64,000 nucleotides of DNA from Hepsetus odoe (GCA_017165825.1 CM029368.1:1746634-1810633), one strand, 5' to 3'. Shown: positions 34,801-44,988, numbered from the stretch's first letter. The notes: a model not told the origin generated them from the letters alone. Program-made: numbers and translations.

Positions 34801-35512
34801 TTCTTTAAGGAAATTTTTACTTATTGCCAGTTCCCACCTTGCTAGAAACCCCTATGAGCCGCCAATGTTATCAATACACATATGTACTGAGTGATGGGGA
34901 GAGGGAGGACCACCCTACACACCCAGAAAGAGAGAGAGGACAGTTCTACTGAGTGATGGGGGAGAGGGAGGACCACCCTACACACCCAGAGAGAGAGAGA
35001 GGACAGTTATACTGAGTGATGGGGGAGAGGGAGGACCACCCTACACACCCAGAGAGAGAGAGAGAGGACATTTCTACTGAGTGGTGGGGGAGAGGGCGGA
35101 CCACCCTACCCACCCAGAGAGAGAGAGGACAGTTCTACTGAGTGATGGGGGAGAGGGAGGACCGCATTACACACCCAGAGAGAGAGGACAGTTACATTGA
35201 GTAAAGGGGGAGAGGGAGGACCACCCTACCCACCCAGAGAGAGAGAGAGGACAGTTCTGCTGAGTGATGGGGGAGAGGGAGGACCACCCTACCCACCCAG
35301 AGAGAGAGAGGACAGTTATACTGAGTGATGGGGGAGAGGGAGGACCACCCTACACACCCCGAGAGAGAGAGAGATCTTGAACTCCTAACTAAGGATTTAA
35401 CTCATTAGGCCTCCAATTTAAAGACTTTTTTGTCCTCTGCGTTTTCCAGGAGGACCCAGCGAAGCCCAAGCCCAACCGAACAGGGATGTATGTGGTGAAT
35501 CCAGAGAGATGA
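27754..35512 (+). CDS. muc1-like: MUC1-like transmembrane mucin (SEA, mucin domain, TM, cytoplasmic tail)
   Basis: Membrane-tethered mucins form a glycosylated surface barrier on epithelia and signal through a short tail. Coding exons: 27754-27808, 28563-28735, 29633-29706, 29791-29933, 30561-31849, 32300-32458 and 35450-35512. All junctions are GT/AG and phases close exactly to 651 aa. Start context AAGATGG is good. Residues 1-~19 are a signal peptide. ~38-148 form a SEA domain with FNDSLHDPDSAYYKK and the cleavage-type FRNGSVI. ~149-551 are a Thr/Asn/Pro-rich mucin domain. GVPGWAIALLVL opens the membrane span (~557-580), which is followed by RWCC and a ~70-aa tail with PYERTT, PTYSP and YVVNP motifs. 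SEA, GVPGW and PYE/NP motifs match human MUC1, but the mucin domain lies on the other side of the SEA. Alternative: another SEA mucin convergent on MUC1. Confidence 0.85.
28064..28097. repeat. CA/TA microsatellite in mucin intron 1
   Basis: A CA run followed directly by a TA run. Confidence 0.8.
28563..29933 (+). other. SEA domain of the mucin (exons 2-4)
   Basis: Exons 28563-28735, 29633-29706 and 29791-29933 encode a domain in which FNxSLxDPxSxYY matches the MUC1 SEA helix region. TFRNGSVI aligns to its FRPGSVV autoproteolysis loop, where cleavage falls between Gly (residue 103) and Ser (104). Two sequons (NGS near the site and NST) are present. The domain has three Cys (one in FYLCMEI, two in YNCSTC), which typical SEA domains mostly lack. 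Intron phases are 1, 0, 2 and 1. Confidence 0.85.
28818..28869. repeat. AAT microsatellite in mucin intron 2
   Basis: About 17 TAA units, 80 bp after the exon 2 donor. Confidence 0.9.
30561..31760 (+). repeat. Coding VNTR: Thr/Asn-rich mucin domain in exon 5
   Basis: Built from ACC, AAC, ACA and ACT codons. A recurrent 14-residue phrase TNTNTTPTKTNTTK (42 bp) is embedded in larger duplications. A block starting TTTSNTNTTKTN occurs near 30925 and again about 360 bp later, and the phrase TPTTNTNIINTST occurs near 31050 and about 408 bp later. Many NTT sequons coexist with dense Thr for O-glycosylation. Length is likely polymorphic. Antisense frames stay open through it only because of the three-base periodicity. 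Confidence 0.9.
31964..32105 (-). mobile_element. SINE family A fragment in mucin intron 5
   Basis: Reverse copy with AGCAGGGGGCAGCCATACAT, GGGACAGTACCTTGCTCAAG and GGATTCAAACCCACAACC. It lies just after the exon that carries the membrane span. Confidence 0.8.
32300..32458 (+). other. Cytoplasmic tail exon of the mucin
   Basis: Phase-0 exon following the membrane span. It encodes a juxtamembrane RWCC pair (candidate palmitoylation, compare CQC in MUC1), then HTPYERTTF and TPTYSPQ. PYER resembles the SPYEKV phosphorylation site of MUC1. The final exon (35450-35512) adds a terminal segment with MYVVNPER. Confidence 0.8.
32500..33220. other. Mucin intron 6, unique-looking part
   Basis: AT-rich intronic sequence with no recognised repeat or exon. 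Confidence 0.5.
33226..33850 (+). repeat. ~97-bp tandem repeat, split by a SINE
   Basis: Units contain GAGCATTATATCGCCCCCTA, CACTTCCTGTAGTGTAGTGC, AGTTTGTCAGAATGACTGC and CCATACGAACATTATGG. Four copies lie from 33226 to 33570, and a fifth resumes at about 33765, after the SINE at 33571-33762. Confidence 0.8.
33571..33762 (-). mobile_element. SINE family B inserted in a tandem repeat
   Basis: Reverse copy. The left end TTACATTTATGACATTGAG is the decayed tail. It then has GTTAAGGGTCTTTCTCAGGA, TTGGATTTGAACCTGGAAC (box B complement) and CCACTAGACCACCAACATCC (box A complement). Short TTATA-type flanks on both sides could be target-site duplications. Confidence 0.8.
33880..34065 (+). mobile_element. 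SINE family B
   Basis: Has GGGTGGTGGTGGCTACTTGT, CCAGGTTCAAATCCCACCTC (box B), CCTGAGCAAGACCCTGAACC and the well-kept tail GAGCGTCTGCTAAATGCCGT then AAATGTAAATG. Confidence 0.9.
34884..35376. repeat. ~62-bp minisatellite in mucin intron 6
   Basis: Eight copies of a unit with CTGAGTGATGGGGGAGAGGG, AGGACCACCCTACACACCC and an AGAGAGAGAGGACAGTT end. Copies differ in GA-run length. It ends about 75 bp before the last coding exon's acceptor. Confidence 0.95.
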
Positions 35513-36017
35513 TGAAGTGAGACACACTGAGAGAGGTGAGTTCACAAACATGAACAAAAGCAATTAGCAGGAAAGCAGCCGCTCCACCTGCTTTCTTTAA
35601 GGAAAGGTTCTTCAGTTAGGAACACAATTAGTGAGTCAATGAGCAGAACAAGTCTATTCAGAATGAACAAACACGCCACAGGACGACAATACACATCCAA
35701 CTCAGAGCGGGGTGAAGGCGCATTAAGCAAAGCCGTCTATTCAGCAGGGCTTTTGCTGCTGTTTGCCCAACACTTACTCTGTACAGTTATACAATCACAT
35801 TTTAATGCCACTTGTTTGGCGTCCATTGACTCGTCTCTTTCCACCCATAATAAATCCGCCTCACGTGTCAAGTGCAGTGGGTCTGATTCAAAGCTATCGC
35901 TGGGAGAGGCTTGCTTTACACGAATACTGATAGACGTTCACGTTTAAAGGAAGTAGTTTAGAGTCAGAAAGCGGGGAAACACGGTCCCGTCAGCTTATTG
36001 ATGACCGAATTTGGTGT

Positions 36018-36264
36018 CAGTGAAAGTGACTATTCTTGTCATTGTGTGTACACACAGCGCAGCACACCACAACAAAACTGGACCGCTGCATTTAACCCAT
36101 GCACAAACACACACCACACAGCAGGGGGCAGCTATGAAAGTGCCCTGGGAGCAGTGACAGCCACGGTACCTTGCTCAAGGCTATCTCAGGGCAACCTACT
36201 GGTAAAGAGTTTGACCCATAATCTTTCGATTCTGTGGCTCCCTGACCACCAGGCCACCGCTGCC
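36018..36264 (-). mobile_element. SINE family A, full length
   Basis: Reverse copy with CAGTGAAAGTGACTATTCTT, GGGAGCAGTGACAGCCACGG, GGTACCTTGCTCAAGGCTAT and ACCACCAGGCCACCGCTGCC. Lies in the inferred 3' UTR intron of the mucin gene. Confidence 0.85.
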
Positions 36265-36365
36265 GGAGACATTGCAGAAGAAATTCTTCATAAAATAAAG
36301 CTCTGACATTATTATGTTCAATTAAAACGTCTAGGAAATATTTGCAGAGGGTGCATTTGCCGATG

Positions 36366-36612
36366 TAAGTGAAACTGAAGTGAAAGTGACCATTTGTCAT
36401 TGTGAAACACAGCACGCAGTGAACCACAAAAAAACCCATCCTCTGTATAATTAACCCACACACACCATGCAGGAGGGGGCAGCATTATCCAGAGCCCGGG
36501 GGGTAGTGATGGGGACGATACCTTGCTCAAGGGTACCTCGGGGCAACCTACTGGTCTGGGATTTGAACCCACGACCTTAAGATCATGGGGTCTAGTCCCT
36601 AAAGACTAGGCT
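36366..36612 (-). mobile_element. SINE family A, full length
   Basis: Reverse copy with GAAGTGAAAGTGACCATTTG, GGAGGGGGCAGCATTATCC, GGGATTTGAACCCACGACC and a CTAAAGACTAGGCTG end. Confidence 0.85.
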
Positions 36613-37042
36613 GTAACAGTAATCTAAACTGTATCCATTTCTTTACATCCTTTATATAAAACTACTTTTAGAATTAATTTTAAAACAGTAGTGATATAAA
36701 TGGACGGGTTTGTGTGTCTTATGAATTTATTTCGACCCAACAGAAACGGCCTACAAAACGTGAGAAAAGGATTGACAGAAATACACTTTTTTAAGAATTT
36801 TGGCCTTAATTTGGAAGCGACCATGCTTTTAAACCAAATTTTAGTTTCAGCACTTAAGACTGGTCATAAAATTCATTTACATTTCACATTTCAGTCTATA
36901 GTTTTAAACCAATTTCACAATTTACACTTGATTTTTAGCGCCCACTGATGGTTTCCCCCCAGTCTGGACTGGAATTGAACGAAATTGAGCATAAACACAC
37001 GTCTTTTTTTCAGAATACAATGTGCGTTCGATTCATATTTTA

Positions 37043-37246
37043 AAGTGAAAGTGACAACCCTTGTCAACCCCATGCACACTCAAACACCGTGCAGCAGTGG
37101 GCAGCTATTGAAAGCGCCCGGGGAGCAGTGACGGGGACGGCCCCTTGCCAAAGGGTACCTCAGGGCAACCTATTGGGAAGGGGTTCGAACCCCCGATCCT
37201 CCGATCACGTGGCTAACGCCCGAACCACTAGGCCACCGCTGCCCCT
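37043..37246 (-). mobile_element. SINE family A
   Basis: Reverse copy with AAGTGAAAGTGACAACCC, GGGAGCAGTGACGGGGACGG, GGGTTCGAACCCCCGATCC and CACTAGGCCACCGCTGCCCC. About 45 bp is missing between tail and core. Confidence 0.85.
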
Positions 37247-38309
37247 ATATTTATAAGCACAATTCAGTATTGAGCAGCAGAAATTTGCACGAAGCTCCTC
37301 AGACGTCAGTACCGACGCATGAGCTGGCAGCAAAATGAGTCCTCAGGCCCAGTCATCGGCATTAATATCAGCATTTTTGTTTATTTTGCACAATATGTCA
37401 TAAATTATGTCCCGCCCGTGGCCCTGTGAGTCTCCCAGTTGCTGAGAGTCCTCCAGGATGCTTTTACAGTGAGAAAGAAAGCTGGGGATGGGCTTATACA
37501 ATCAAAACTCACCCTCAGATTCTTTTCTCACGGTTCTGTGTGACTCACTTTACACTCTGTGAACAAGTGTGATTTGGCACCACGTGGTCAAATAGTGAAA
37601 TCGGCCCATAAACCAATCGCACTCTTAAAAAATAGAGAGACGCTCTATAGCAGCTCATAGAAACACGTCTAATGCAGACTGACTGGCCAGGTTTTACTCT
37701 TGATTTTTCATTTCTTCTAATTTTATTTATGCAAAACTAAAACATTTTCATTTTTCCTTCATTTCTCCTTTCAATTCAGGATTTCTGAGAAATGGAAAAT
37801 GCTGTGGGACGCCTCTCAACCCTCGGACACATCAGCGTCCGGACCGTGATAAAGGGAAATGTACAGCTGTGAGAAAAAGTTTATGAACCCTTGGGAATTA
37901 CTCGGGAGTCGTGTATGAAGGAATCCTGAAACGCGATGGACTTCGTCTAAATCAGAAATAAAGACTCTTATTTTTTAACCCAAAGCACCTGAGATTAGAG
38001 CGTTTGTATTTATATTGATCAAAGAGTTTGAATATTCAATGAAGAAGTATGCGAACCCTTTGATTTTGTAACAGATTGTACATTTATTAAAAAAACTTTT
38101 ACATTTATAACAATCCACCTTGGCGCTGCTTATTTGCTTATTTTTGTTTTCTCACTTCAAAGGTTTATGTAAGGCTGTCCTCCAGGAGATTACCTTTGAT
38201 CCACCAGAAATGATACTGCATTCAAAAGATCAAAGTCTTAGTTTCCTTTAAAGTTGAATTTTGGTAAGAATTAAAAAACCTAAAAAAAAATAAAATAAAG
38301 CACTTTGTC

Positions 38310-38780
38310 TCTCCTCTGGACATGTCCAACCTGAGCTGTCCCAGGAGCCCTGTAATATACTCCATCCTTGTCCATCCACGACACCTTCAACTCCGTCTCT
38401 AACCCGTATAACAAAACTGGTCTCACTACCATCTCCAACCCATACAGCATAGCTGGTAGACCTTTCCTTTCACTCTTGCTGGTCTCTGTCTGTCACGGAT
38501 CACTCCAGCCACTCTTCTCCAACCATTCCAACCTTCCTGCACTCTCTTCTTCTCCTCTCTTCCACACTCGCTGTTACTCTGAAGTGTCCACCCCGAGTAT
38601 TTAAACTCCTCCAACTTCACCTCCTCTACTCCCTCCATCCTCACCACTCCGCTGTCCAGCCTTTCAACCACTCCTGCATTCTGTCTTTGTCCTACTAACC
38701 TTCATTCCTCTCCTCTCTAGAGCAGATCTCCATCTCTCCAGGTTCTCCTCAAGCTGCTACAAACATACCAAACAAAATGT
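38310..38780 (-). mobile_element. RTE-type LINE ORF2 fragment
   Basis: On the minus strand the frame around 38426-38671 contains LEEFKYSGWTLQSNSECGRE, then VQEGWNGWRRVAGVIRDRQR, the region between the RT palm and the C-terminal motif. CATCTCTCCAGGTTCTCCTC at the right end matches the 6351-6400 segment in reverse. Internally deleted and frame-broken. Confidence 0.8.
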
Positions 38781-39332
38781 TCCTTGCGTTCTGAGGTTCC
38801 GAGGTCTCTGAAATCTCTTAATTGGATCCTCTTGCACATGAAATGATGGTTGTGCTGGAGGAAGGCGAGCTGTGCTGTAATGAAGTTTTATTATCAACTA
38901 CTTCTGTTTTCTGACCCCCTGTGGAGCAGGGAAGCAGATCTGTCTTTTTATATGTCAGGTCTGATCAAGCCTCTCTGTAACTGATCACACCAAACACTTT
39001 AACACCAAAACACCAAAAATCTTGCAATGTAAAGATTTTCTAAAGAAAGTTTTTCTTTATTTCTTTTCAAAAAACAAACAAAAACAAAACAAAAAGACAG
39101 GAATCCAGCTGATTGGTAAAAAAAAACTTTTCTCACAACTGTATGTACAGTATTGTAGTCATTATCTAGATGTGAGATTGGATTCTATTTTTTGCTGAAG
39201 CATTAAAAATGTGGTGATATGATATTAACTCTCTGCAGAAACTCAGCTTTAATCTGGTCACAATGAAGAATTACTGACAATTTGCCATCTTTGGAGTTTT
39301 AGCTATGCTTTACGTTTGGAATTGGAATGTGC

Positions 39333-39873
39333 AGCACTGTGCAAAAGTTTTAGGCAGGTGTGAAAAAATGCTGTAAACAGAACGCTTTCAGAAATATCAA
39401 TAATGATTGTTTATTTTGATCAATTTACAAAATGCAAAGTGAGGAACAAAAGAAAAATCTAGATCAGATCAATATCTGGTGTTTCTACCTTTTACCTTCA
39501 GAGCAGCATCAGTTCTTCTGGCCCCACAGAGCCCTGATCTCCACATCATCCAGTGTGTCTGGATCACATGAAGAGACAGAAGGATGTGAGGAAGCTACAT
39601 CCACAGAAGATCTGTGCTCAGTTCTCCAAGATGTTTGGAACGACCGACCGGCCGAGTTCCTTCAAAAACCGTGTGCGAGTGTACCTAGAAGAACTGATGC
39701 TGTTTTGAAGGCAAAGGGTGGTCACACCAAATATTGATCTGATTTAGATTCTCTTTTGTTCATTCACTGCATTTTGTTGATTGATGAAAATAAATGATCA
39801 ACACTTCCATTTCTGAAAGCGTTCTGTTTACAGCATTTTACACACCTGCCTAAAACTTTTGCACAGGACTGTA
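39333..39873 (+). mobile_element. Tc1/mariner-type element with ~150-bp inverted ends
   Basis: The left end CTGTGCAAAAGTTTTAGGCA continues for roughly 150 bp as an imperfect inverted match to the right end (GCCTAAAACTTTTGCACAG). Both ends include CTGTTTACAGC/GCTGTAAACAG and GATCTGATTTAGATTCTC-type words. The core encodes a transposase-like C-terminus (VWNDRPAEFL, then AVLKAKGGHTKY, stop), matching the KGGxTKY end of Tc1 transposases. Non-autonomous and dead. Confidence 0.8.
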
Positions 39874-39971
39874 TGTTAATATTTTTTAGAGATTTCTGAA
39901 TCTGAATGCCTCATTTAAAAAAATAACTGTAAAATATACAAGTACGAATTCATTCTGTAGTTTATATATTT

Positions 39972-40195
39972 AAGTGAAAGTGACTATTCTTGTCATAGTA
40001 AAACACGGCACAGCAAATGGTGAGACACAACGAAATTACTCCTCTGCATTTAACCCATACACCCGAACACGTGCAGGAGGGGCCAGCTACTGAAAGTGCC
40101 CGGGGAGCAGTGATGGGGATGGTACCTTGCTCAAGGGTACCTCAGGGCAACCTGCTGGTAAGGGATTCGAACCCATATCTTTCTGATCCGGAAGC
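39972..40195 (-). mobile_element. SINE family A
   Basis: Reverse copy with AAGTGAAAGTGACTATTCTT, GGGGAGCAGTGATGGGGATG, GGTACCTTGCTCAAGGGTAC and GGGATTCGAACCCATATC. Box A end truncated. Confidence 0.85.
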
Positions 40196-40199
40196 CATA

Positions 40200-42430
40200 T
40201 ACTATAAATAGGGCTATATCAATGTGTTTATGGCATCTGTGGGGAATAAAAACAAAAGTTTTTGGGATTAATAAAACAAATGAACACACTGTGGTCTCAG
40301 TTACATTATTGGCTTTCGTAACAAAGTGCTTCGAAAATTTGGAATCAAATATATGAGCATGTTGGGTTTGTGGGGAAGGTGTGGCATTAGGCTGTGTTAC
40401 AAATCTCCAGGTTTGTGTTATGCGTCATTAACACATCATGGAGCGATTCATACGACAGTTAATTCATAATATTAAAATTTGTGACGCCATTAATGTTTAG
40501 CTGCTATTAAAGGATGCTCCCGCGTTTGTAAATGTTTGATATTAGTTTGGAACATTTAATGGAAACAGTAAAATCTCAACCGTAGCAAATACTAATGCTA
40601 ATACTATACATTTCGTAAAGTGGCATTTCAATAAAAAATCAGATTTTAATTGCACATTTACGTGGGTCATTCTGTAACAACACAACCATTTAACGTTTGT
40701 CAAAAATGATAAAAAGAGTGTTTTCATTTGTATTCTTGCGAACGAGACTGTGAGGACTGGATGCTGGGAGCAAACATCTTTTGGAAAACAAATCTGGGCT
40801 CAGTCTGAAAAAGTCCCGGCGCCATTAAACAGATAAGGATAAAAACATTCGCACGTGAGCTCGGGGACCCCATGGTCCTTAAAGGACCTCTCGCGGTGCA
40901 GTGTATCAGCTGTGTTGGGATTAATGTCGCTTAAATGGCCTCAGAATAAAAACCAGCGTCCCGCCCTCACATGTTCCCACATCAAAACTAATCTCAATTT
41001 CCTCCCCGTCACATCCAGGCCTGGCATTAAAGGGGCATTACTTACTTGAACTGAAAGAAATTCCACCTGAAAAGGTCACAGTGTCACTCGCAGGTCTTAA
41101 AAGCATCTAAAAACAAGCTCTTATCTTTATTTAAAGGCTAATCTAAAGATTTTCCGGATTCAGGGCCACAGGCGTACAGCATGCCGCCACTCTGAAGACG
41201 AGAAACGTTTTACGATAAAACGCTTTCTGTCCACCAATAGAGTCATGGCCTGAGGTCCAGAAGAACAACTGTTGCATAATCGAACATCTGCACGGTTGCG
41301 TGAACACCGTTCTTTACGTTCAATTAGCGAATCACAGGCCAATCAGCAGAACGTTTATCGGTTACTACAAACACGACCGTTTCCCTGTAACGATGAGAGT
41401 GATGGCTCGGCGATAAGGCTCATTTACAGGATGATTAATTTGAGATTCATCGAGGAAAAGATAACAATAAAGACCAAAAGGTCAAATGCACAATAGTAGG
41501 TGTAACCAAATACTGTCTAACTGAGAGAACGTTCCTCACAAATTCACCCACAGGTGGAGAAGCAAAGCACAAATACTACAAACAAAACAACAAAATCTGG
41601 CAGAAAATAGATACAACTTTTTGGTTTCCATCAAACGCCCTTACTCCAAAAGTGCTTAGGAGCGTTTTTCTCCTTTTACTTCTATTCATGCTGAAGTTGC
41701 TCCAGACCTTCCTTTTCTCAGGTGTGCATCGTGCACCTGGGTTAAGCACCGAACTTCTGCAAGTTCAGAGTGAATGGGTTTCTCCACTGGCTGGCCTGAA
41801 AACGAGACTTTAAGTAGAGAAATGATGATTCAGATTTTGGGATCAATGCATTTTTAACTAAATCACTGCATCGAATTTGCTTTAAAAGGTCCAGTAATAC
41901 GTGTGTTTCAGTGTGTCTGGTCAGTTCATTGGCATTTGACTGTATTTTCTAACATTTTCCACCTGCAAGACCTCCCTCTGTCCACTCTGCTCTCTCATGA
42001 GGTGGCATATATGAAAAAAAGTTTTTTTCCTGTTGAAGTTCTTTAGAAGATCCAGAATTTGTTTGTTTCCTTAATACTGAGAAGCACATTCCCTCAAATG
42101 GAGCCTTAGTCTCTGAGGTTCTGCAGCTCCTAGGCCTGTTCTTCACACTGCTGCAGCTTCACCGCTGCTTCTGGAGGTTTCACAGAAAGATGTCCTGAAG
42201 GATCACTCTGGGCTGCAGAATTGACGTGTAAAATCCCTTCTGGAGCATCTTTGAAGCAGAATCAACTCTGATGCCATGCTGAGACTGTATTTCTGTCTTC
42301 TAGAGGGATCCAGACGAGTGAATATTCAAGTTATTAATGTGGCATTTGCATAGAAATTGATTTTTTAAAACTATTTAAAAATATTTGTAAGCAGATCAGT
42401 AATTCGTTATTCAGTGTGACTTGTTTTTAA
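40200..42430. other. Intergenic, no gene recognised
   Basis: Mostly unique-looking sequence, AT-moderate, with no exon-like conserved segments or known repeats that I can identify. Confidence 0.5.
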
Positions 42431-42439
42431 AAAATCATG

Positions 42440-43965
42440 TCATTCGCAAATATTGTCTCTAGTTTAAACTAAACTAGGATCAGAAACAGGACGCAAATAA
42501 ACCTGGTTTGGAAATGAGGCCCAAAAGAAACCTAGTTCAGATACAGGCCTGGCTCTCAGTAGAAATGATTCTGATTTAGAGCTAAACCTGTTTCAGATAT
42601 GGAGCTCAGAATTAACCAGGTTCAGGTGCTGAGCTCAGACTAAGCTTGGATTGGATGTAGTGCTACGCTTGGTTCAGTTATAGAGCACAGGCTAAATGCA
42701 TGAGTCAAATGTAGAACTCATGGTTCATATACAGAGTATATTACCCAGAGTAAACCTGGCTCACAAAAGAAGCTCAGACTAAACCTGGTTCAGATACAGA
42801 GCTCAGACTAAACTTGGTTCAGATACAGAGCTCAGACTAAACCTTGTTGAGAGTTCAGACTAACCTTGGTTCAGATACAGAGCTCAGACAAAACCTGGTT
42901 CAGATACAGAGCTCAGACTAAACTTGGTTCAGATACAGAGCTCAGAATAAACTTGGTTCAGATACAGAGCTCAGAATAAACGTGGTTCAGAAACAGAGCT
43001 CAGACTAAACTTGGTTCAGATACAGAGCTCAGAATAAACGTGGTTCAGAAACAGAGCTCAGACAAAACCTGGTTCAGATACAGAGCTCAGACAAAACCTG
43101 GTTCAGATACAGAGCTCAGACTAAACCTGGTTCAGATACAGAGCTCAGACAAAACCTGGTTCAGATACAGAGCTCAGACTAAACTTGGTTCAGATACAGA
43201 GCTCAGAATAAACGTGGTTCAGAAACAGAGCTCAGACAAAACCTGGTTCAGATACAGAGCTCAGACAAAACCTGGTTCAGATACAGAGCTCAGACTAAAC
43301 CTGGTTCAGATACAGAGCTCAGACAAAACCTGGTTCAGAAACAGAGCTCAGACTAAACTTGGTTCAGATACAGAGCTCAGAATAAACGTGGTTCAGAAAC
43401 AGAGCTCAGACTAAACTTGGTTCAGATACAGAGCTCAGACAAAACGTGGTTCAGAAACAGAGCTCAGATAAAACCTGGTTCAGATACAGAGATCAGAATA
43501 AATCTTGTTGAGAGCTCAGACTAAACCTGGTTCAGATACAGAGCTCAGACAAAACCTGGTTCAGATACAGAGCTCAGACAAAACCTGATTCAGATACAGA
43601 GCTCAGACAAAACCTGGTTCAGATACAGAGCTCAGACTAAACTTGGTTCAGATACAGAGCTCAGACTAAACCTGGTTCAGATACAGAGCTCAGACAAAAC
43701 CTGGTTTAGAAACAGAGCTCAGACTAAACTTGGTTCAGATATAGAGCTCAGACAAAACCTGGTTCAGATACAGAGCTCAGACTAAACTTGGTTCAGATAC
43801 AGAGCTCAGACTAAATTTGGTTCAGATACAGAGCTCAGACTAAACCTGGTTCAGACTCAGAGCTCAGACTAAACCTGGTTCAGAGCTCAGACTAAACCTG
43901 GTTCAGACACAGAGCTCAGAATAAACCAGTTTCAGACGCAAAGCTCAGATTAAACAGAGTTGCAC
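42440..43965 (+). repeat. 1.5-kb array of 29-bp units
   Basis: Roughly fifty copies of a unit GGTTCAGATACAGAGCTCAG plus ACTAAACCT (or ACAAAACCT, AATAAACGT). The left edge is diverged (42440-42740), the centre is nearly identical and the right edge decays again. Higher-order blocks recur (the run at about 43030-43200 repeats near 43215-43400). A 124-codon open frame here is an artefact of the repeat. Confidence 0.95.
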
Positions 43966-43969
43966 AAAA

Positions 43970-44740
43970 CGTTTAAGACATTAACTGCAACCCTGCAGAT
44001 TACAAATAAACAATAAAGCAAACAATATTCCAATTCACAAAAAAGTTCTTAACGAATTTAATCAGCGGGCAAACTCATTAATCACTGAACGTCAGTCCCA
44101 CTAAAGGGGCCGTGCCTCGTTCTATCTTTAGCTACGAGTCTGCGTCACAAAGTAATCACAATACCAAGAAAAAAACTATTGTTTAAAGACCATTATTCAA
44201 CATTTACATCATGAAACATATCTGTAAAGGACCATGTGGACATGGACACACACACACACACACATTTATTTACAGAGATATCGCCTGATATTCATATTGA
44301 CAGACTGTATCATTTTTGATCTTCTGCCTATAGGAGCAGAAATGTGTCCAAATTAAATGTGAATTTTTCTGATTATTTGACAATAAAACAGGTTTGGACA
44401 CACATACTCACAGAAGAAGAAAGGGAAAAGTATACAAAGTGTCTCCGAAGAGCCTCATAATGAGTCACTCCGAGTTCTGCTTGATCGTATTAATCGGGTG
44501 TTGTCTGTTGGGGCATGTGCGTCAGAGTTTTATCGGCCCTTCGCTTATCGGGGAAGCCGGTGTACCCGGTGACCCAAAACAGGGCCATTGGAGCAACAGC
44601 GCGGTCATAATGAGGGTGCTGGACTTTGGTCTTATGGGTCATAACTATGTAGAGGTCACGTTCTTGACCTACTCCTGACCTGAGTAATCTTGAACCTTCT
44701 GCTTTTGGGAACCCTTTTCCGACCAGCCGTGGACAAGTGA
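43970..44740. other. Intergenic, no gene recognised
   Basis: A short CA run at about 44246-44264. A 94-codon plus-strand frame (44394-44678) has no recognisable motif. Confidence 0.4.
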
Positions 44741-44881
44741 GGACTAGGCTCCATAATCTGGTCATCTGGTCCCCGGGCGCTTTCAATAGCTGCCCACTGC
44801 TGCACGGGTTTGAGTGTGGTTCATGTGTGCTGTGCCGTGACCTCGCAATGACAAGGGTTGTCACTTTCACTTTCACTTTCA
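44741..44881 (+). mobile_element. SINE family A, 3' half
   Basis: Begins near CATCTGGTCCCCGGGCGCTT, with CTTTCAATAGCTGCCCACTG, GACAAGGGTTGTCACTTTCA and a CTTTCACTTTCACT tail. It is joined directly to a second copy. Confidence 0.8.
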
Positions 44882-44988
44882 CTGCTCCCTAGGTGCTGGA
44901 TATGGCTGCCCCCTGCTGGGCGGTGTGTGTTGGTTAACTACAGAGGAAGTGTTTCACAAAAAGTTAAACATAGTCACTTTCACTTTCA
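44882..44988 (+). mobile_element. SINE family A, 3' half (second, tandem)
   Basis: CTGCTCCCTAGGTGCTGGAT, CTGCCCCCTGCTGGGCGGTG and ATAGTCACTTTCACTTTC. Subfamily with GGTGCTGGATATGG, unlike its immediate neighbour. Confidence 0.75.

Larger units (their letters stand above)
35513..37985 (+). other. Inferred spliced 3' UTR and poly(A) signal of the mucin gene
   Basis: After the stop at 35510-35512 there is a donor (AGAGAG|GTGAGT, exon end 35535). An acceptor TTTCAATTCAG leads to an exon at 37780, and AATAAA is at 37957-37962. The stop is only 23 nt before the junction, too close to trigger nonsense-mediated decay by the usual 50-nt rule. Inference only. Confidence 0.5.

Noticed and set aside
43040..43414. 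124-codon repetitive open frame
   Set aside because: Produced by the 29-bp array. Unit length and phase keep it open by chance, and there is no start context or splice signal.
42440..43965. CRISPR-like regular repeats
   Set aside because: Units are contiguous without unique spacers and no cas genes exist. This is a eukaryotic minisatellite, as are the arrays at 18.8-21.2 and 61.9-63.5 kb.
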